Source: Endomychus coccineus
Lineage: Eukaryota > Arthropoda > Insecta > Coleoptera > Endomychidae
Reading direction: 5' to 3'
NCBI GenBank assembly: GCA_958510875.1
Contig: OY294067.1
Location: forward strand, 30,058,912 to 30,122,911
Length of the DNA stretch: 64,000 nt
The position numbers and the translations under genes were made by a program. The notes beneath the pieces are model-generated. The model was given only the letters and a program-made list of their open reading frames with translations. It made no database searches and was not told the DNA's origin. The number at the start of each line of letters is the position of its first letter. Position 1 is the stretch's first letter. Below are positions 10,925-25,379 of this stretch, piece by piece.

Positions 10925-11275
10925 AAACTTTTGTACACTTTTTTGTTATTTATTATTGTTTCCATATAATATAAAGTATAAATTATTAGTAGTGCAGGCA
11001 GCGTGTTATTGTGACACATGTCATCCATTTTGATGGAGAGTCTCTAGTAGAGGCATCAGCTGAAGGTATCTAAGAGTTTTTGTGAGAAATGGTCAGCGAT
11101 GACCAGAGGCCGCTGGCCTTACGAAAAACGTAGTTATGTACAATGACTGGAGGGTACATCGGGCTAGGCTTCTCCTGAAAAAATGGATCAACATATATTG
11201 GGATTCGAACCGCTATACACTGATATAGAAGCGAATAGTATTCACAACTCAGCCACAAGCCTGTACATTGGAACG
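10925..11275 (-). mobile_element. tRNA-derived SINE
   Basis: On the minus strand the 5' end carries a pol III promoter: box A TGGCTGAGTTGTG (11243-11255) and box B GGTTCGAATCC (11201-11211), spaced as in a tRNA. A tRNA-unrelated body follows and ends near 10925 with an AT-rich tail. A headless copy lies directly downstream (10575-10880), giving a tandem pair. Confidence 0.8.
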
Positions 11276-14200
11276 CGATAAATTGAATAGGTATGCGTTA
11301 TCTGCGAGAATAAATTTGTAAATCATATATGACTAATGAATTTCTGCTCTGTTCATTGTTAACTTTCTTCACAAAAATTCCCCGCTATTTTCAATTAACC
11401 TCCTACTGGAGGCTTTCCAACGATTCGGGTGGAGACTCGGATGGCATGTATCACAATAACTCGCTACCTACACTACTATTATGGATCTATTAAATGCGTC
11501 TGTAGATAAACATCTTCATCCGCATGTTAGCTATTAGTATTGTCAGATATTTATTGATTTCAGCTTAACAAAAATAACTAGAATCTAGTGACTCAAAACA
11601 TTTTGCAAATTTGAATTTGTTTAAAGTTTCAAACTATATAATTTTTAAGACTGAATCATTTCTTGAAATCATATTCAATTTGAATTTTTGAATCTCCTTA
11701 TTGCTTTATTTAATATTTTTCAATATCATTACTCTTTGTTATCATTCAATCTGCTACAGATTGGCCGATGTAGGTATGTTTTCAGCAGTTTTTATTGGCT
11801 TTTAATACACAAGTCGTCTAACGACGCAATTAATATTCTAGTTGGCTATTCATTATTTTATAAATTACATGGCAACACTAATAAACAAACCAATGTTTGA
11901 TAAAGGTAGTAATAAATTATCGAAACCTCAATCCAAGATTGGATACTACCTATTTATCAATTATTAAATACACTTCAATTTCAGAAATTAGCAATATTAG
12001 TTATCCCGTGAAAATAAAATATGAAATTTCCATTAGAAAAATTATCATGATCAAAGTGAAATTGAATCGTTATTATGGAACTAACAGAATGGCTGAATAT
12101 ACGGCTTGTATTATTACCAACAAAGTAATACAAAAATCTCTGAAGCATGTGATACGGTTATTTATCAAATGCAAAAATAGATCTCACGTTTTGATATATC
12201 ATGCATCAAATGAACAACGTCATTATTATTTATCTTCTGTGTGATTACTGTTTGTAATAATTGTTACATTCAGAGGGAAGAATCTAACGAATGAGGTAAG
12301 TTGGATAATAAAAGGTTTGAGTAAGATTGATTTACACTTCAATTACAATGTATCAGCAATTGTTCCATCATATAGAGGCATCCTCATGTATCTAAGTCAA
12401 TGACATATGGAGCACTCCATATTCCTCCACACAATGATAATTTTAAAACAGTATTAACTGTTATGAAAAATATTGCAATTAAAAATAGCTTAATCGATAT
12501 GATAGATGATATTTTGAAAGAAAAAATCTTTGAGAATAATGAAAAATCTGTGGTATCTTTATCCTCAAGCTGGTCACAATGAATTAACAATGGAATGCAC
12601 GATAAAAGTGTATAGATCCAACCATCGAAATAATAAATAAGTTGTTTCCAAAACTTGACATAATTCATACAGATTCATTAAGGGGCTGGGGGAACTTCAT
12701 AGAGAGAAAAACGATAGAAGTACAACAAACCCAAGATTATTTTAATTTTTCTTGTCAGTCTGCTTCTGTATAGGGTCCTTTCTGGTGCTTTTCCAGCCTA
12801 GACTTATTTTACACACCCAAGGTCCAAAAAAAAATTGCACTCATATTTTTTTGAACCCACTTTGTCAAGTGTACTCAAATTGTTCTATGGGTAGTACCTC
12901 AAGGCCTTTATAATTGTATTAGTAGTCTGGAGATTTAACTTTTCTAATTGAAAAGTCACAAATACTTATTAGTGTAATTTTAAATGCTATTTAAAGTCGA
13001 ATTCCATTAGAATACAACATGCTTAGAGTAGTAGAGTGGGCCCTACTTGGTGACGTCCCAAATTATCCGTTCACGACGGCTATGCTCACACTGTAAAATG
13101 GGGAATCACCCAATGACATTTAGTACATTTGTACTTTTAAAAGATATTAGTCGCTATTTTTGTTGGAAGTGACGAGTGATTAGATACATGGCATTATATG
13201 GGACAGATGATACCTTATTGCTATTGTAGTGCCTTTCATACATTTTATTATTCAATTCGTAACTAATACATATATAGTAAACAGTGGAATAAGTAGATCA
13301 CTATTTTGTGAGGATTTCTAATGAAAAATCGAGAATAGAAGAATTGATGATGTGAAATTGTGTACTCTTTTATGAGTTATTTCTTTGGTAATAATAAATT
13401 ATGGTATGCTGAGGCGAACTAATACATTGCATTTTCTCAAACGGTGGAGATGCAACTCAGCGAATACTTCTAACGGAAGGGTACAGAAATATTTTTTTCA
13501 TCCTTTAAAAGATTGCAACACTTAATTTCTAATTAATTATGTTGACAAAATGGTTTCACCACACTATGACGTTAATTGTAAATTAAATGTTACAAATTTT
13601 TGTATAAATATGAATTTTTACACTACGTAAACGTTAAAACCATAGATATACACATACATATTTTGAACTTCACTGATATGCTGTCAGATATATAGTTAAA
13701 TTTAATTTTTGGAATGAAAATAGACTTCCTCAATTGTGATTTAATCCTCTACAAAAATTATCAAAGACCTCATAATGCAGATTATCATATTCTTCTTGTA
13801 AGATTAGCACATAGATAAATAAAGACGCAAGAGCAGAAAGAATTAATGGTGAATGCAAATTTTAAAACGTTCTTAGAGAACGACGTGACCGGTTTAATAA
13901 AATGATTCAAGACTCAGAGAGAGAGAGACGAAAAGTAAAGAGAGATACAAGATCGTGGAGTTTCTAGATGTACATGATAAATAACTGCTCGATCGTAGAA
14001 GGAAGCCAAAATAAAATGACTATGTCTTATCTCCATAATAATAATAATAGACAGACAAAAATATGAACAACAAGCGTGTAGGTTTTACCTCTCATTTGAA
14101 ATTATTTCTATATAGTCGTCACCAGTGGCGTCACAAGATTTAAGATAGAAAACTAATCTAATAATCCAGGTTGAACATTACCTACTTGAAACATATTGAA

Positions 14201-14789
14201 GTACAGTTCCACAAATAATAGACTTCTTATTCTGACATGCTTTCATCATTATCGTATGATGTAGAGTAATGTTGTAATTGGAGTTGGAATTTGAAACATA
14301 CTATAGATATTGCAGTGAATTCAAATTAAATAATCTAAGGACTAGGATACTACCAATAGATGGAATACGTTCACGCCTAAATAATTTTTCTATTTCTATA
14401 CAGCTTCAAAAATTAGTTCTAGATTTTCTAATTAATTAACATATTATATTTTGTGGTCAATATGTAAAATTATAAGACTGATTTGATCTGTACCATGTCA
14501 TTTGGGATGCGAGTTTCAAACATGATTTGTTTCCAAAATGGGTTGATCGATCAATAATAATACAAAATCTAAGAGTGAGGCTAGTAATATCGGAACAAGT
14601 TGGTTTCTGTTGGTACCATCTTTCGTTGTTGTCAAATTTCCATCCATTTCCATCTCGTGGTTTCATTTACAATCGATTGAAGCAAGCAACTTTTGCTATT
14701 TTCAAGCAATGACCGAAACGAGTTTTCCGCACCGAAAGAAATCAAAGCCGAATTGGATATCCGAACTTGGTCATCCATCCAGGAGTAAT
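11276..14789. other. no gene seen
   Basis: A long AT-rich stretch. A short charged frame at about 13870-13970 (RRDRFNKMIQDSERERR) with an AG before it and a GTAAAG in it looks exon-like, but nothing supports it. The 11897-12244 and 12400-12582 frames are AT-rich and show no domain. Confidence 0.4.
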
Positions 14790-15205
14790 GAACATGGTCC
14801 ACTTCCGGTGAATATGCCAGGAATCCTCGACATAGTTTTGAGTGATCGAAAAATCGAAGTACGAGAACTTGTTGAGGCCATAGGCATATCATATGGCTCT
14901 GTGTTTCAAACTTGGATATGAAAAAGTTGAGAACAAACGTAATCGTGTGGTCCAGTCAATTGCTGGTTTGACGCTTTTCTGTCGCAATCTTGACGAGTTT
15001 CTGGGTCTATAGATAATCGTTGATATCCATCACTATACTCCAAAGACAATCAGTTGGAACAGTGGGTTTCTGGAAGCGATGCGGCTTCGAAGAAGGCGAA
15101 CTCGGCCGGCAATCTGATGGCCACCGTTGATTGGGATCTACGTGGAACCATCGTCATTAAGTACTTGGAAAATGAACGATTCATAAATGCAGATCCTGGC
15201 TCCTC
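14790..15205 (+). pseudogene. mariner transposase, dead fragment
   Basis: The reading frame VLSDRKIEVRELVEAIGIS then YGSVF matches the second helix-turn-helix of mariner transposases. After frameshifts and stops come IHHYTPKT (the region after the first catalytic Asp), QWVSGSDAASKKAN (compare QWVSPGEPAPKKAK) and NLMATVDWDLRGTIVIKYLE (compare VMATVFWD..G...IDYLEKG). The first and last thirds of the transposase and both terminal repeats are missing. The sequence differs from the other mariners in this window, so it probably belongs to another subfamily. Confidence 0.75.
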
Positions 15206-17102
15206 AACGACCAGGTCATCGCCGACTTCCGAATTATTACTTTTTGGACGGCTCCAACACTCGAGTTCATACACTTTTCACACTATTGTCATATTTGATC
15301 TTATTATTGACAAATATAGAACTCAATTTATTACTTCTCCTTCACATTGTTTCAAACATTCTGAATAGCATCACGTGCTATATTTCTAGGTAGAATTCAT
15401 ATCTATATTATATGAAAGCGACTAGATAACTACCAAACCTACATAGATTCTATTACTAAGTCTTAATATGGGAACCGTGAATAATTTTCAAACAACTACA
15501 TCGCCTAACTCCCAACGTTTTGACAACGATTTCCGTATCATATTTGTCAGAATATTTCGACAAAAAATGTAGGTCGAAGATAATGAAAATGGTTATAACG
15601 CGATATATGTATAAGTTATCACTTTCATATTATTATTATGGCTTTCATGAAAGTAGGGGAGGGGGCTGAAATAGACCAGACTCGACATTTGATGTAGGGA
15701 AACTATACGGTTCAGGAGAAAAGCTTGCACTATTCTCGTCTCCAGTATACTTACTACTATTTCAGAGACATGAAGTCTGTTTCACAATGAATACTTTGAA
15801 CGAGCGTCAATAAACGAATAACAGTTCAGCCTAGATTTTTTGGATTTAGATCAATGAGTTCTTCAGAGTTTTGAGGCTTCTAAGACATTTCATGGCAAGA
15901 TAAGCTATGTCCTGGACATGTCTATGTGAAAATATTATTTTAATGAGAGATGAAATTACCACGAACCATTTTCGAATTTAAGTTTTTATTCTGTTGAGAT
16001 AGTTGTAAGATATAGGGTCATTTTATTCAGGCTTCCAAGTACTAAGTCTCAATTTGTAGAGACTATATCTAGATGTTTTTATATTTGTAAATGTTTATCG
16101 CTCAAACCGTGTTCTAAATCGACTACGAGAGGATCTGACATGGTAGGTTTAACACTTAAAAGACATTTATACATGATATAGAGGCTGTGTGTTAGAATTA
16201 GTTTTATTTGTTCGTGGCAAGACCAATCTATGGACACACATCTAGTTTAAAATGGCGTGCTGACGGCTGTCTTCCACATCCCAAAAAACCTTTGAATAGA
16301 TGACTGAGAAACTGGCAGGTCCAGGATTCGTCATTTGCCTAATTTGATATTATTGTCTAAGTACAAGCTTTCTTCCCGAATTCAAGTTTTCCCATAACAT
16401 TCTGAAAAACGATGGAATTTGTCTCATTTCACTGAAGAAAGAAGATAACAATACATTGAATCGATTTGGGATTGACTCAAATATATGAAATCTCCTGCAA
16501 CAAAGTTGCCTACTTGATGGAACCTGCAGCTGTCTGCAAAACTAGAAGTTCTTTTATGTTTAATCAAATATTAAAACCATATAAAAATAACATAAAATCA
16601 AATATACCAGTTATTCAGAATAATATTTAGTAACCTAGATACCTAAATAATTCCGGTAATTCAGTCATTCTAGCATTCTGGAAAGGGTCGCAGGAGTTTT
16701 TTTCTCTATCTTCCTCCATGTTATTTGGAGTACTGAGCAATAATTTCAAGTTTTCCATCTCGTAACTCTTCTGCTTGAAAAGTTGAGCGAAATATATTAG
16801 AACAAGAGCGGGTTTCCTTTGGTTGTTCTCTTGTATGTTATTAAATCAAATTAAACTAAATAGATTTTCCTACATTATTTTATCAATTTTTTATTCTTAG
16901 ATGAATAGTCTTGGCATACGAGTAAAATGAATTTTACTGATATATTGATATTCCTGCATCGAATAACGAAGAGGCTATGTTCATTTATTCATCAACTTGA
17001 AACTCTTGAGTTATTTGTAGTTTTGACCATGTTTTTGCAATAATTTCAATAAAACTACGAAAGATTTTGAACACAAACTAGATGAGAATATCTAATAATA
17101 AG
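15206..17102. other. no gene seen
   Basis: AT-rich sequence without recognisable features. Confidence 0.4.
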
Positions 17103-17528
17103 TTAAATGTAATTATGAAATACTCTTCGAAGTATAAGACTGCATCGCTTTGGCTCAATTTGGCTCAGAGTATCCTGGAATATTGATTCATCAATCTCTG
17201 CTGTCTTATAATCTTCGGCCATGAAGGAGTTGATGTTCTCACAATTGCAATCGCAGTTCAGACAGAAAAGCAAACAAACAACCTTCCCATCATTTCCTAC
17301 TACTGAAGGTTTTGAATTTGCAGGATATTTGTTATAGAACAAGTTCTGGTTAGGGGATCTATGGGTTATTATGGGTGTGATACCTCTCTTAGTTATATCA
17401 GCAGCAATTCTAAAGTTTCCTAGCCATATCTGTACTAGGTGGTAAGCTCTGAGATAGTGAAATCGAGCTGCAGTTTTTGTTACGAGGAGCGAAGCTATAT
17501 TTGCGAACGTTTCAATAGCAGATTTCAT
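17103..17528 (-). other. unrecognised 141-codon open frame
   Basis: This is one of the longest uninterrupted ATG-initiated frames in the window. It starts MKSAIETFANIASLLVTK and includes a cysteine cluster, CLLFCLNCDCNCEN. I recognise no domain, and no splice sites or related copies were found. It could be a transposon remnant or chance. The bases upstream on the same strand (17540-17830) show no clear coding frame. Confidence 0.2.
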
Positions 17529-18815
17529 GTTGCACTTATACCTCAGGCTGTTTAGGGAACGTTGTTTACTCCTTGATTCCTTACAAGTTGATGATTGATA
17601 TGCATCGTATTTTCTTATGACGCAATTTCAGATGAAGCTCTTGGATTCCATCCAGAAGAGAGCGTTTGATTGACCAGACTTAATTTTTTCGAACAGCGAA
17701 GTTGTTGAACTCTTTACCTAGTGAGGTCTTTTCCTATGCCTATAACCCCCAAACCTTCGAAAAATACGGATGCCTATCTCCTTTCCCAAGGCTCACACGA
17801 TGTTCTTCGAACATTATAGGTTACCCTCTCTTGTAGTCAAAGTATAAAATAAAACAATAAATAAAAAATATTGATCAAATTTATTTTACTCCTATGTCAA
17901 GATCATTCATCTTAAATGCTTACGAAAATCTATCTATTTTAATTTTCTGTGATAATTTTTCCATAAAAGATAAATACAAGGGGAAAACTGAGGATAACCC
18001 GCTTTTTCCATGCTGTTTTTCAAACAGGAGAGTTAAGAGGTCACAATCTTGAAATTCAACTTCTCCAAAACTTTCCAGGCAGAATCTTTTTTGATTTCAG
18101 TTGACTGGATTACCAGTATACTTGGTAGTACTACTAGTAAATTCTTACCACCACCAGTGTGGTGTATATAGTGTACGGTATTTGAAATAGGCTCTACATT
18201 ATCTGGTATTATTGATTTTTATATTGTCATACTGACCACATTCTCCATGACCTCATTGTGTTAAATACTGAAATTCAAAATGACCGTTTCATGATTTTTG
18301 GTATAGGAAAACTTGACCTTTGTGAAGGAAGCTATCAAAATAAACTGTAATTACTATTATGCTAGGACAAAAACAAATTTTAACTTGTTTCTTATCACAA
18401 TGAAGGATGAACATAGATCCAGATGTATATTGAATATGGTATCATTAATTTAAGGTTAATCGGAGTATTATAGATAATGTAACTTTTCGCAAAAGGATTT
18501 ATTTTGCATACATTTGAATTCATGTTTGTTTATAGTATTCATACATTCCTGACCTCATCAGTAGATCAATTTGACAGCTCATTTATATTTTGGACAACAA
18601 TATCTATTGGAATAATATACTTGACTAATTGTTAGACGGCAAAAAGTAAGTTTCAATTTCATCATTGTGAGAATACTGTTTGTTTGAGATTTACAACCCT
18701 CCTTCTGCCATACTGTAAAGATAGAGTACGTATATGGGAGATTCCCCTGACCAAGTGCAATAACGAAGATTCAGTATAAGCTTTGCAAAGATTCTCTCAA
18801 AAAAAAATCACGTAG
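17529..18815. other. no gene seen
   Basis: AT-rich, no feature recognised. Confidence 0.4.
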
Positions 18816-18890
18816 GTCAACCTGTAGGAGGATTCGAACTCACCTCCCCGTCAAAGGTAAGATATGCTAAGCCATCTTCTACTGACAATT
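18816..18890 (-). mobile_element. tRNA-derived SINE head or tRNA pseudogene
   Basis: On the minus strand GATGGCTTAGCATATC (18861-18876) resembles box A and AGTTCGAATCC (18830-18840) matches box B, at tRNA-like spacing. The arms do not fold into a convincing functional tRNA, so a SINE head or pseudogene is more likely. Confidence 0.55.
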
Positions 18891-21800
18891 ATTGAAAGTT
18901 AAAAACGGAAGTATATGATGTTTCCAGAAACAAATTCACGGTAGCTCGTATTCCATGTCAACGTTGATTCTAGGATACGTAAATGAATTATTTATTGTCA
19001 TAAAGCTTCATATAGCTTGAATATGTAGCTATTTTATTTGAGAATAATAATCAGCCATTGAACGATGAATGAGTATTGGAAAATCTGTTGTTAAATTTGG
19101 ATACAACATTGATGCACAATTTCACACTGTGGCTTAATGGAATATTTACTCAATAGTACTTTGAAATGATCTTAATGTTGCGTTCACTGCTTCACAAGTT
19201 CAATTTGTTTTGTTTTGTATTTTATTTGTGATAGATATCTCATCTTAAAATATTTTTGTTTACTTGTCGCATTCCAAATGCTTAGAACACGTTGACCAAC
19301 AATAATTATGGATTGCACCTTGTATAACATTTGAATTTCGATGCCTTAACATCATTTTGCTATTATCTTCATTGTACAGAATCTAAAGTATCCATCATAA
19401 AACTCAAATTACAAGGCAGTTGAGAGCAATAGTGTCAGTTGTTGAGTCATAGTGTTATTGATGATAAGGTCTTTCTGGTGTATATCAGTAACGCCACAAA
19501 CTAAAATTTCTAGACAGCTTTTCTGCTCATTAGTAGAGCTAAGCTATCTAGAACTATTAGTTTGTGATGTTAATAATCGATCAAGACTAGAAAGATCTTA
19601 TCATTGTATGGAAATATCCATATATTTATTTGTCATTTAATTTCTTACATCAAGTATTATATTACTTCCCTTGTTCAATGAAAATAATTTGATTATACGT
19701 TTTTTGAAGAGGTAAAAGCATCCAAATGAATTTAAATATATACGTCAAGTGAATAGCTATTGCTTTGAGAAGAGGACTTTTTAAACCTTTTGATTGAATC
19801 ACTCTTGAATCGTATCTGGAAATTGAATAACAAGAGCAAATAAGATTGTTCTACTGTTGATATCAGTTTATCTAGATATACATAAATATCTCAAATTTAT
19901 TTCAAGCAATGTCAAGCCATGGCATAGGCTGACAGATGCTAACTTCCGGAGTAAAGAAACAGAACTAAGTTAATTGCCAAAATTTTTTCATTTTTAGTCG
20001 AGCTGTGGTTCCGGTTCGCCACTGAAATCCGGAAGTTATTCGATAATGTATATTATTGTACCTTGACAATCTATATCATCTCGATGTTTCCCATTCATAC
20101 TGAAATTTAATGCTAACTTAGAATGAGTGTCTACCCAATGAGGATTGAGGCGTCATTTGAAATGGTATTGAAGTAATTATGATCGAAGGTTGCATACTCA
20201 CAATATTTTTGGATTGACTACTCCCAAAATCTAAAACTGTCAGAAATGGTTTATGCTGGCACTGATTTAAATTTTGACCATAATTTAGGTTCAGCATTTA
20301 AGGCATGTAGGGATTCTGAAACATTTCAACGTATTTCTTACATTTAAATTCCGTATTCCCTAATACTTGAATTCATCAAAGACCAACTAGCTCCGCTGGA
20401 TAGTACTTTAGTTTCCTTTGAACTAGTGTCTCTTTAACTATCATGAAAGAAAATTAATGTTAATATTAAATATCACTAATGAATCTATTTGAAACCTTCG
20501 GAAAGTTTTGATAAGCTGTATGTTCTTTCAATATGATATTTTATTAGATTGTGAATTACTGATCTTTCAAAATTCCAAAAAAAACAGACAAAGGAGGATG
20601 TGAAAATTATTCATCTCCCGAGTAACTACAGAGATATGAAGTGATCAATATTTTTGAAATTACGGCATTTAGCAAACCATAAGTGGAATAGTTTGTATTA
20701 TTTATGAATACACATTTATACATGTTGAAATATCAAAGCTTTAGTCATCCCGTCCAAAGAATTCATCGGTTGCTCTTCTGAAAGATGTTCAGTACTGGAA
20801 TATTTAACTAGAAAAACACATACAGTATTCAAATACATACCCAAGCATGTGATTTTTCTCAAGAATACAAGCAGAAATAAAGAGTTGGACAATTCTGCAC
20901 CCATTTCCATGTCAACATCCCTTTTTCAAAAATAAGCGAAATATAGCTTTTGCAACATATAAAAAAATGCAAATCCAGTCCTTGCATGGAAACTTAGGCT
21001 GATAAGAGGATAACCTATTCCCTTATGACGCACCGTCACGAAACCAAAGAATAGGTTTATTCTTTAACGTGTCGCTATTCCATTCAGTAACCGGACGAAT
21101 GATTTTATCATGATTCGTCCAATTATAGGACGCTCCAAGCGGCCTCTAGCGGCGAGCGCATTGACAGTTAAAACGAATTCAATATTGATGCTGCAACGTC
21201 GATGACAGCATAGGTTGGAAACGGGCGGCAACGTTATCGCAGGCTAGTTTGTTAAATTTTTATATATTTTTGATAATACTAGGTTATTTGAAAGTTTTTT
21301 TTCCTAATTGATCGATATTCCTTGCTCTTATACACATGCAGATTGATCTTAGTTGAGTCACATGGCGTTTTATCAAGAAAAGCTAACAAACTAGAAGACG
21401 ATACATTGTACTATACCATTATAAATAGGAAACAATCTTTTTCCATTAGGAATGCTGAATCTACTCCAGTATGTAAGGATTACAAGACGAATAATTTTAA
21501 GATTATTCTTCGAGTTACCGTATAACTCCACTCTATTTCGCGGAACAGCAGTAGAAGAGAATGATGAAAACTTTGAACTCATTATTTGAATAGAACGTAT
21601 TAGACTCTTTCTGTCATAATAGGATGGTAAAATCTTTGAGTTATCGAAAATGTTGTTTTCTTAAATGAGTTCTATACATAGTTAAAAAAAGTATCAACTT
21701 GTATAATGCGTGATTGAAAAATCAGAGAATTGATGAATGTTGATCATGCTTTCCCCCTCATGGGTAAACAAATGAACTAAATGGTCTATCAGTTTTGTTG

Positions 21801-24800
21801 ATTTACATAATATATATGTTCTACTTCATATTTCATAGGATTATTGGCAACTTAGACTCCAAGTTCTAATAAACATATTTCAAAAACTATTTGAGCTACA
21901 AGTAACCTAACTTAACGTATCAATCATTATAATAGCTGGCAATATCTCAATCAAATACTTCTTCATTCTCAACAAATAATCACAAAGCTGTAAAGTGAAG
22001 AACGTTGGAATAAATTACATGAATAAACACTTTGCTTCGATTTAAAACGAAGATCTTCTTTATTTCTTACCATGCACCTCCATTTTCAAGTTGTAGTCTC
22101 AGATACTGATGTTGAATAGTATGTGAAAAGGCTCATAAAGTGTGACTTCTAATAACTTTGACTTATTTATAATTGCTATAAAATATCATTTCAAATGTTG
22201 CCTCCCGAGGCCGGTGCTACTCTAAATGTACCTACATTTAATTTATTAAGCAAGCAAGCTATTTCCATAAATTACTCTCTCTGCATGAACAAATTGAAAT
22301 GGAATTATATTAATTCATGTACATATATGTATATTTTGTGGAGGAAAATTAATTTTCTGCTTATAATGAGATCATTTAACGCAAGTTGCGTTGCTTGATT
22401 TTTATAGGATAACTGTCTTAAGGAATTAATGTATAATTGTAAAAGCTTTATACTATTTATTAAGTTTGTATCAAATTGTGTTCGTTAACTATAGAGAATC
22501 CATAGTGTTTGTAGAAGTTCATCAAGTAATATGTCATGCACTGAATGACTAATTTCCACGAACTGATTGTATTAAATTAAATTCCTATTTCTAAGCAGCG
22601 CAAATGGGTTTTGAATATTTCCACTGAATGGGTTACATGCTTCAAGCTGTTCGTTATGATAAAAGAAGATAGTAAGTCAAATTAGAGAAAGTTGTAATTC
22701 AGAGCCTTTTTAGAAGGTAATAGGATCATAAGAATTCTAAACCTGACGGTGGTCTTTTTCTTTACGACACTGATAACTTTGGACTGCAAAGTTTTCAGTT
22801 TTTTTCTTGTTTCTTTATAGATTTACCGGTTATGGAAAATTGCACAAATACGTCTTCAAGTTACTAGACATCATTGGGGTATTCAGGGTATATTTGATTG
22901 AATAAGAGAAACTAGATATTATATTTATTTTATAATGGACATAATGGAATAAGAATTTGTATATCATACATTGCCAATGGATAACACAAATCTTCCATTC
23001 AGTTATATAGTCTTATCATATTAGACTTTTTAGGATATGACGAAATGGGCAATTAACTAATTCATATGAAGACTTTAAACAACGGAGAGTAAAAGTAGAA
23101 AAAAGACTTGGTCATTCAACATAAAGGGCGATTTAGCTTTTCCAGATCTCCAATGATTCTATTGAATCATATTATTGACCATTTGCGGTAATTCGTAAGC
23201 TGACATGTGTTAATTAGGTGACTTTATAATTAATCGAATTCTATGATACGTTTATGCTGAAAAGTTGATTTCCCTAACAGCTTACATTCTTAACTACCGT
23301 GCTGATTTTGTCCTTCAGAGAACATAGCAAACTTACCAATTTACTCTTTTTCAATTCAAAGTATACAAGTTGTTCATATTTAGTCGAGTCAAAAATGTAC
23401 AAAAAAGAGTCGAATGATTTTTTTTTCTCTTAAAACCTTTTGCAATGTCTTAAGTGAGCCCTGCATAACATAATGCACCCAGTGAAATATGGGGAGAATG
23501 CCAGATTTGCAATTTTTTGAGTTTATACTCATAATCAGTGAAGTTGAAAACTCAAGAGCTTCAATCTTCATTAATAAATAACGAATATGTGTATTTGTTA
23601 AATATAATTTTTTTTGAAACTAATGCTTCTCCGCGGGAGCCATCTATGATATGCATTTTCTTACATTAAATTCATAATCATCAGCCCTAAGCTCCCGAGA
23701 TGTGATTTTCGACAAAATATCGCAAATAGTTATCGAGTTATTCAATGTGTTAGTATATAAGAATTGAACCCAATAAGCACTATATCCGGTTTTCGCGAGC
23801 GCCAATTTGGTATTTTTGACTTCATATTCGTAATCAGTGACCTAGATGTGATTTTGGTGAAAATAAAACAATAGTTTTCGAGTTATTCAATTTGCTTATT
23901 AAATTGTTTATTTATTAGGGGTAAGGGGGCATTTGTCCCATATCTCATTGAGTGCATTTGTTATGTTATGTGGGGCTAACGTAAGGCAAAATGTTCCAGG
24001 CAAAAAAAATTTGTATCTTCACTTAAGGTATTTGATTAGCAAATTTCAATCTATCTCATCAATTTGATCATTGGCCATATGCTTCTTGCAGATTTTCTTA
24101 TAATACTCTTTCAAACATTACCGATCCAATGTTTTCTGGAGTTTTGATTGAATTTTAAAACACAAGGCTGCTGCAGACGCATTTCATTAATCATAGTCAT
24201 CTATTCTTTTCTAAATTACATGGAAACACTAATTAACATAACAATTACAGATAAATACAAGAAATTTTACTTTGTTGAATATCACTGTATCTAAAAAAAA
24301 AGTTGATTGCATTATTAAAACATACATTGTATATTTTGATAATGAACTGTAAAGTTTGGAATTGAAATCAACGTTCTTCCAAATAAAGCCTTATTTAACA
24401 AAGTGAAATGTCTTGTTTTTATCTGTAAGAATGGAATATCACAAAGTATAATCATAGAAATAGATATTGATGTTTGAAAGCACCTTATTTATTAGCTATG
24501 TTCATCATACGAGCATACTCAATCAGATGAGCTTTTAAGCTATGTTGAAGAAATAATATAGCATAAGTTTTGTTAATTCAAATTATTTCTGTAGATTATA
24601 GCAGAATAGACAAATTCCTCTGAAAAGTATGCATGAGCAGAATCTCTATGTATTTCATACATAATAAAATTTGAACTATTGATACTAAAATAATCAAAGA
24701 AACGGACGTTTCAATAATTGGTATATATATACATCAGAGGATTTTGTCCCTGGTTTTTAGGTCACTCAATTTTTCATAAATATCTCGGAAACTATTAGAT

Positions 24801-25379
24801 TTTTATGAATTACAATAATTTTGTTATTAAAGAACAGAAAGGAGAAAGTCAGCCTCGAAATTGGTGAACTCAAAGAAACAAAGTGCTGTTATTAGCTTCT
24901 ATGAAAAGTGCATTGAAAATTCACACTCGAAAGACTGCAATTGAACTTCTTGTAATTTTTCTAAATAAGCTTTCGTCAAAGATAATCTGTCAAGCTTAGT
25001 AGATTCTAGTCGGTACGAATTAGCTTTACATCCATTGGTCCTTTTCGACAAATTTAGCAATTCGTGAAACTAAGTTTTGTCTTACGTAGGGTAACAAGGG
25101 GATCAACCACACATTTGCAGTAGTTGGCACTGCTTAAGTTACATTGAAGGGTATTAGGGCAGCAACAAAAACACTAAATTTGCGGAACAGCATCGAAGCT
25201 GATAAAGATGATCTCGTCACTTCGAAACAGCTGATATAGGATTTTGCCAAAGTGAAGGAGATTCTGTGGTTCTTAATAGGGCTTAGAAAATCAATCACAT
25301 CGGAATTTTTTTTTGTAAGCCAGGCGAGGCAAAGCTGAAACCAATTTGTTTTCCTCACAAGAAATTCATAAAAAATTTA
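18891..25379. other. no gene seen
   Basis: About 6.5 kb of AT-rich sequence. The only compositional island is about 21030-21245, GC-richer and containing GCGGCCTCTAGCGGCGAG near 21140, but it has no coding frame. Confidence 0.4.

Noticed and set aside
13866..13970. Charged exon-like frame RRDRFNKMIQDSERERR after an AG, with GTAAAG inside
   Set aside because: Short, mostly from a purine-rich GAGAGA tract, and no matching neighbouring exon or domain.
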